NCBI RefSeq assembly: GCF_003945595.2
Contig: NW_024104532.1
Location: forward strand, 3,967,501 to 4,031,500
DNA: 64,000 bases
Source of the DNA: Pipra filicauda
Taxonomy: Eukaryota; Chordata; Aves; Passeriformes; Pipridae
Direction: 5' to 3'
In this document: positions 60,061 through 64,000 of the stretch, piece by piece
How the letters are laid out: the number at the start of each line of letters is the position of its first letter
Numbering within the stretch: the first letter of the stretch is position 1
Notes under the pieces: generated by a model
Told to the model about the DNA's origin: nothing
What the model saw: only the letters and a program-made list of their open reading frames with translations
The model's database searches: none
Program-made: the position numbers and the translations under genes

Positions 60061-63000
60061 ACCCTAGAGAATTAATGGAGGTGCAGGCAGGTTGCCAGTG
60101 CTTTATTGCCCCTCCCAAAGGGCTCATCTTCATCCCTCTCCCCCTCAGCAAAGCCCTAGCCCACGGTGCCCCTGCAGGGCTGGCTGCAGGAAGGTTGCTA
60201 GGCTGCCTGAAGGGGACATCATGCCACTGATGACCTCCCTGGTGCTTCCTGGTGTGAAGACTCAGGGCTGGTTTACATGTGGACCAGCTGCACATTGCTC
60301 CCATCCTTGTCTCAGTCATCACTCCTCAGTCAGACATGTGGTGAAGGTAGGCAGGCAGGAGGCCATAGATAGGACCTGTAGAGTCCTCCCTTCCTTCTCC
60401 TCTCAGGAAAGCCCTGACATTCAGGAGGGGTGCTGAGGCTAATCAACAACCTGGAATAGCGCCAACAGGCAGCAGAACTGCAGCTTCTGACCTTGTGTGG
60501 ACTGCCCAGGCTGGAGCAGAGAGAGTTATACTCGTTTTAAAAGCCCTGAAAAATGCAGAGGTCCTCCAAAGGATGGTGAGGAAAACATCCAAAGCAGCTA
60601 TGTCTCAGGCTGTAAGAGAAGGAGTGCACGCTGAGACGTGGAACATCAGAGAAAGCAGATTGAGAGAGGAATGAAACAGTTACTGGTCTTCACGTGCTAA
60701 AAGGATAAACTAAGTCACAGAAGTACTTAAACATCTGCATGGCCTTTCCCAGCACTGTGACCTGTGAAGGGACTCCATTGCTCCTGGGCCCCAACAGCAC
60801 CAGGCAGCGGCTGCAGCCTGACAGCTAATGAGCACCCAGGAACAAGCAGAGACAGCCACAGCTAATGCTGAAAAATGGCTCCTGTGTTTAATTAACAAGT
60901 CTGATGAGAGCTGTTGAGATGAGTGCAGAGTGGCTTTGCATGCTGACCAGATCACCTCCCGAGGGAGGCACACTGGGAAGCGACTGTGGAGATGCTTGGG
61001 CTCTAGTGTGCCTCGATAATTTGTCAAGGAAACTGCCAAGCATTTGCTAAGGGAGCCCAAATGAGGGGCTTGTGAATGACCTGGGAGTGTCATGCTTGGC
61101 CCACACCTCTGGTGATATGGCTTCAGGAGCAGCAGAGGTCTGGCAGCAGCATGTCCCACAATAAAGCTGGGTGGTACAGGTGCAACTGAGTGGAGTTTTA
61201 GGAGAAACAAGTCGCCTCTTGCTGCCTAACCAGAGGCTGAAGTGTTGTTAAGCCAAATAAAATAACTGTACGGGAGAATTTACCACCTACTCAAGGGTCA
61301 AGCATGTGCACTCTCCCTTCTCTCTGGCAGGATCAGCTGAGCAATGAAAAGCAAGTAGGCAAATGACTTCTGAAGAGCCAGCCATCAGCTCAGATGTGCA
61401 AATGGGTTTCTGCATGGCTCTAAGCAGACTCCAGCTGTTTGGGTACAGCTGTGTGGTCCCTGACATTTCCTTGGTGTCAGAGATGGAATAGAATGAGAAA
61501 GCAGTGCCCCGTTGTCAGCCCCGAATTGCAGAGGACACGCTATTTGCAGTCATCCTTAATCTGAAAATTAAGAGTGTGTGCCAGGTGGTTAAATGGTCCT
61601 GGTCCTCCCTGTGTGCAGAACAAATGCATCCATGTTTCCTGAGCTTCCTCACAAAGATTAGTCAAAAATTATGCTCCTACCCCAACAGAGGGCAAATCTC
61701 TGCAGCTAAAGCCCATCAGAGCAGTAGTTTCCTACCATTTCACTGGGGCTGGATCTCACTGATTCTTAGCTGTCACCAGGAACAATTTTCCACTGCTGTG
61801 ACCCCTGTGTTGCAGGTTTTAGGTGCATGGTGTGGATGCCACCCATGACAGCAGGCCTGGCAGCAGGTTGTACCCACCCTGCACAGGGGTATGGTAGCAG
61901 GGAGAAGCAGACCCCATGGAAGGGATGTTCAGCCCTCAAATGAGAAGGTTTTCCTGGTACACAGTGGGCAGGGGAAACCTGGATAACTCCTAAGGCTAAT
62001 GCTGGAGCAGGAGACAAAGTACTGAAGCCCTGATAAGAAGCAGAGATCTGGTGAAAGAGATGCCATAGAGAGTGACAAATCCAGGGAAAAGAGCAAGTGA
62101 TCCTTTTGGTGCAACGGGACAGCTCAGCTCCAGCACTTCAGTGTCATGCCACCTAGTGAGCAAGAGAAAGAGCAGCAGACATCTCCCCTCCCTCCCCTGC
62201 AAGTCTGGAAATCAAGTCCAGGGGAGTCCTAGGTGGGGTGGCAGGGCAACATGCCCCTGGGACCCAGCCCCATCCCATCCAGGAGAGGAGCAACGACAAA
62301 CCCCCATCAGCAAGGCAGAGCCACAGCCTCTGGAGAGGCTGGGCTTCCTCGAGCGCTGGGTAGTTTGGCATTTGGAGAATTAAACCTGGGGCCAGTGCAG
62401 CAGGAGAACACTCAACAGCATTTGGTTTAACAGGGTGCAGGTGACTTTTGCAGGACACTGCTCACCTCCAGCTGCCCTCCTGCAGCAATGGAGGGAGCCC
62501 ATATGCAGTCACAGGAGGAAGGGAGTTAGGTACAAGCTCCATCTCCATGACTCTCCCTGCCTGCCCTGATTTTCCTCTCCCTAGAGAGTTTTATCATCCC
62601 AATCACAGCATGAATGCTGCAAAAGCCCTTGGGCAGCTCAGAGGAGTCTGGAGTCCAGATGTAACAGGGTATAACCACAGGGAATGCTACACCTGCTGCA
62701 GCACCAGTAAGTTTTCAGGGCTGTCATCTCTATTTTTAAAAAATAAGACATATTTTTATTTTTGCTCTGTTTTCAGCATTGCACCAGGACAGATTGGTAG
62801 CTAACAGTTATTTCTGGAATACATGGTACTTAAAAATATATGTTGAATTCTCACGGTTGAAGCTCCCCTCAGGCACTGCCAAGGACATGCAGATGAAGTT
62901 AAATATTCCCATGAGATCCTCTGCTTCACTGGGATACACCAAGTGAGGCCAGTGTGTCCCAGGAGACAGTGCAGTCCTGGTACACATAAACAAAGATGAC

Positions 63001-64000
63001 TAATTATGTGTCCTCAGCTATTCCATTTCTTACAATCTTGTGAAGCAAGGAGACAGGCACCCTCGGGCTTTGCTTGTCCTCTCACCACAGTGCTGCCTAT
63101 TTAAAACCCCACCATGAATAACTTACAGTACCAACTCCATCTCCCTTTCAGCATCTCACCTGAATTCACATCCTGCAGTTTTACCTACCATGGTGGACAC
63201 TGGGAGCAGGGTCATTTCCTGCATGAAATCCAAGGTAAAAGTTGGCAGACTCTGGAGCAACCTTCCAAAAGTGAGGGGAAACCCATGCCAGCTCCATGGG
63301 CTCATGTAAAATCTGCCCTTGCACACTGTGTGTCCTTGAAAGAAATCATAATTAAACTGGCAGGTAAAAATCTCTGAGCAGAGAACAAAGGCCACACAGG
63401 CCCTGCGGTTGGTTACACAGGTGGTGGGAGCTTTTCTGAACAACCTGAGGGAGGAGGCAGAGGTCTGCCCCTGTGCGGACAGGAGAAGACATGGTTTGCA
63501 TCCCGGTCCTATAATGCTTCCCAAGCACTCCCCAGCAGAGGTCAACGTGGGAAGAGACAAAGAGGCATCCCTGAGACTTCCTTGTCCCACCAAAGCAAGG
63601 GAGCTGAGGCATTTGTCTGAAATCTCTTGCTAAAGCCAGGCAAGCTAATTAAATAGGAAGAAAAATCCACGCCTAAGTGGTTTGCACTCACACGACAGGA
63701 TGCAATACCTGCTCTTCACCAAGCAGGGTCAGCCCAGCACCATCTTAACACCAAACGAGGGAATCGCTGCTTCAATTCAGCTTCACCAGTTTCAGCCTCA
63801 TCGCAAACATGTTCCTGCCCTGGAGCTGCAGCACCCAGCAGGAGAGTCTCTAGATCGATTTCAAAGAACTGGAAGTTCAGCCTTGCAAGGTTCAAATGCC
63901 AGAAGTGGCTCTGGAGGTTTCTGTAAATCAGCAAACCCTAGACTAGAAGCAAAGCTGGTCTGAGGCCACAGCCAGTGATCACACGCAAAATCAGACACAT

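Larger units (their letters stand above)
59221..64000. other. Intergenic sequence upstream of SH3PXD2B
   Basis: No exon, RNA gene or promoter of a neighbouring gene is recognisable. In human the next gene on this side is NEURL1B at some distance, and none of its coding sequence was seen here. The stretch holds one CR1 (59405-59697) and an AT-rich block (59905-60060); the rest looks like ordinary non-coding DNA. Confidence 0.7.

Noticed and set aside
59700..64000. Exons of a neighbouring gene such as NEURL1B upstream of SH3PXD2B
   Set aside because: No sequence encoding a recognisable domain of that protein, nor any splice-bounded conserved frame, was found in the interval.

Overview
The window is vertebrate nuclear DNA, almost certainly avian. 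It has exons of tens to about 135 bases with GT/AG borders separated by kilobase introns, a single CpG-island promoter, and CR1-type LINE fragments with the bird-style 3' tail (variants of ATTCTATGATTCTATGA) as the only recognisable dispersed repeat. I cannot fix the species; the CR1 variants look like those common in songbirds, but that is an impression only.

One gene dominates. It is SH3PXD2B (TKS4), an adaptor of podosomes and invadopodia, read on the minus strand from a CpG island near 58.3-59.2 kb leftwards off the window at base 1. I place seven coding exons: 58749-58820, 47202-47282, 28946-29021, 21092-21168, 16872-16963, 7406-7431 and 701-835. They join with consistent phases (0, 0, 1, 0, 2, 1, 1) into 559 coding nucleotides. 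These encode a complete phosphoinositide-binding PX domain (about residues 5-128), a short basic linker that includes a 26-base microexon, and the first part of SH3 domain 1. The exon with the rest of that SH3 domain, and the remaining SH3 domains, lie left of the window.

Layout: 1-700 is part of intron 7. Intron 6 (836-7405) holds a GC-rich minisatellite, a cluster of small inverted repeats and a paired E-box. Intron 5 (7432-16871) holds a CR1 copy of about 510 bp. Intron 4 (16964-21091) has an AT-rich block with a 16-bp palindrome. Intron 3 (21169-28945) has a short CR1. Intron 2 (29022-47201, the largest) has five CR1 insertions, one of them a head-to-head inverted repeat, and an AT microsatellite. 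Intron 1 (47283-58748) has no recognised insertion. 58821-59220 is the 5' leader and promoter, and 59221-64000 is intergenic DNA with one CR1 and an AT-rich block that could be regulatory.

I found no second protein-coding gene, structural RNA gene, CRISPR array, viral element or other gene system. The most informative points are the microexon whose skipping gives an immediate stop codon, the intron-exon layout shared with NCF1 (p47phox), and the inverted CR1 pair.
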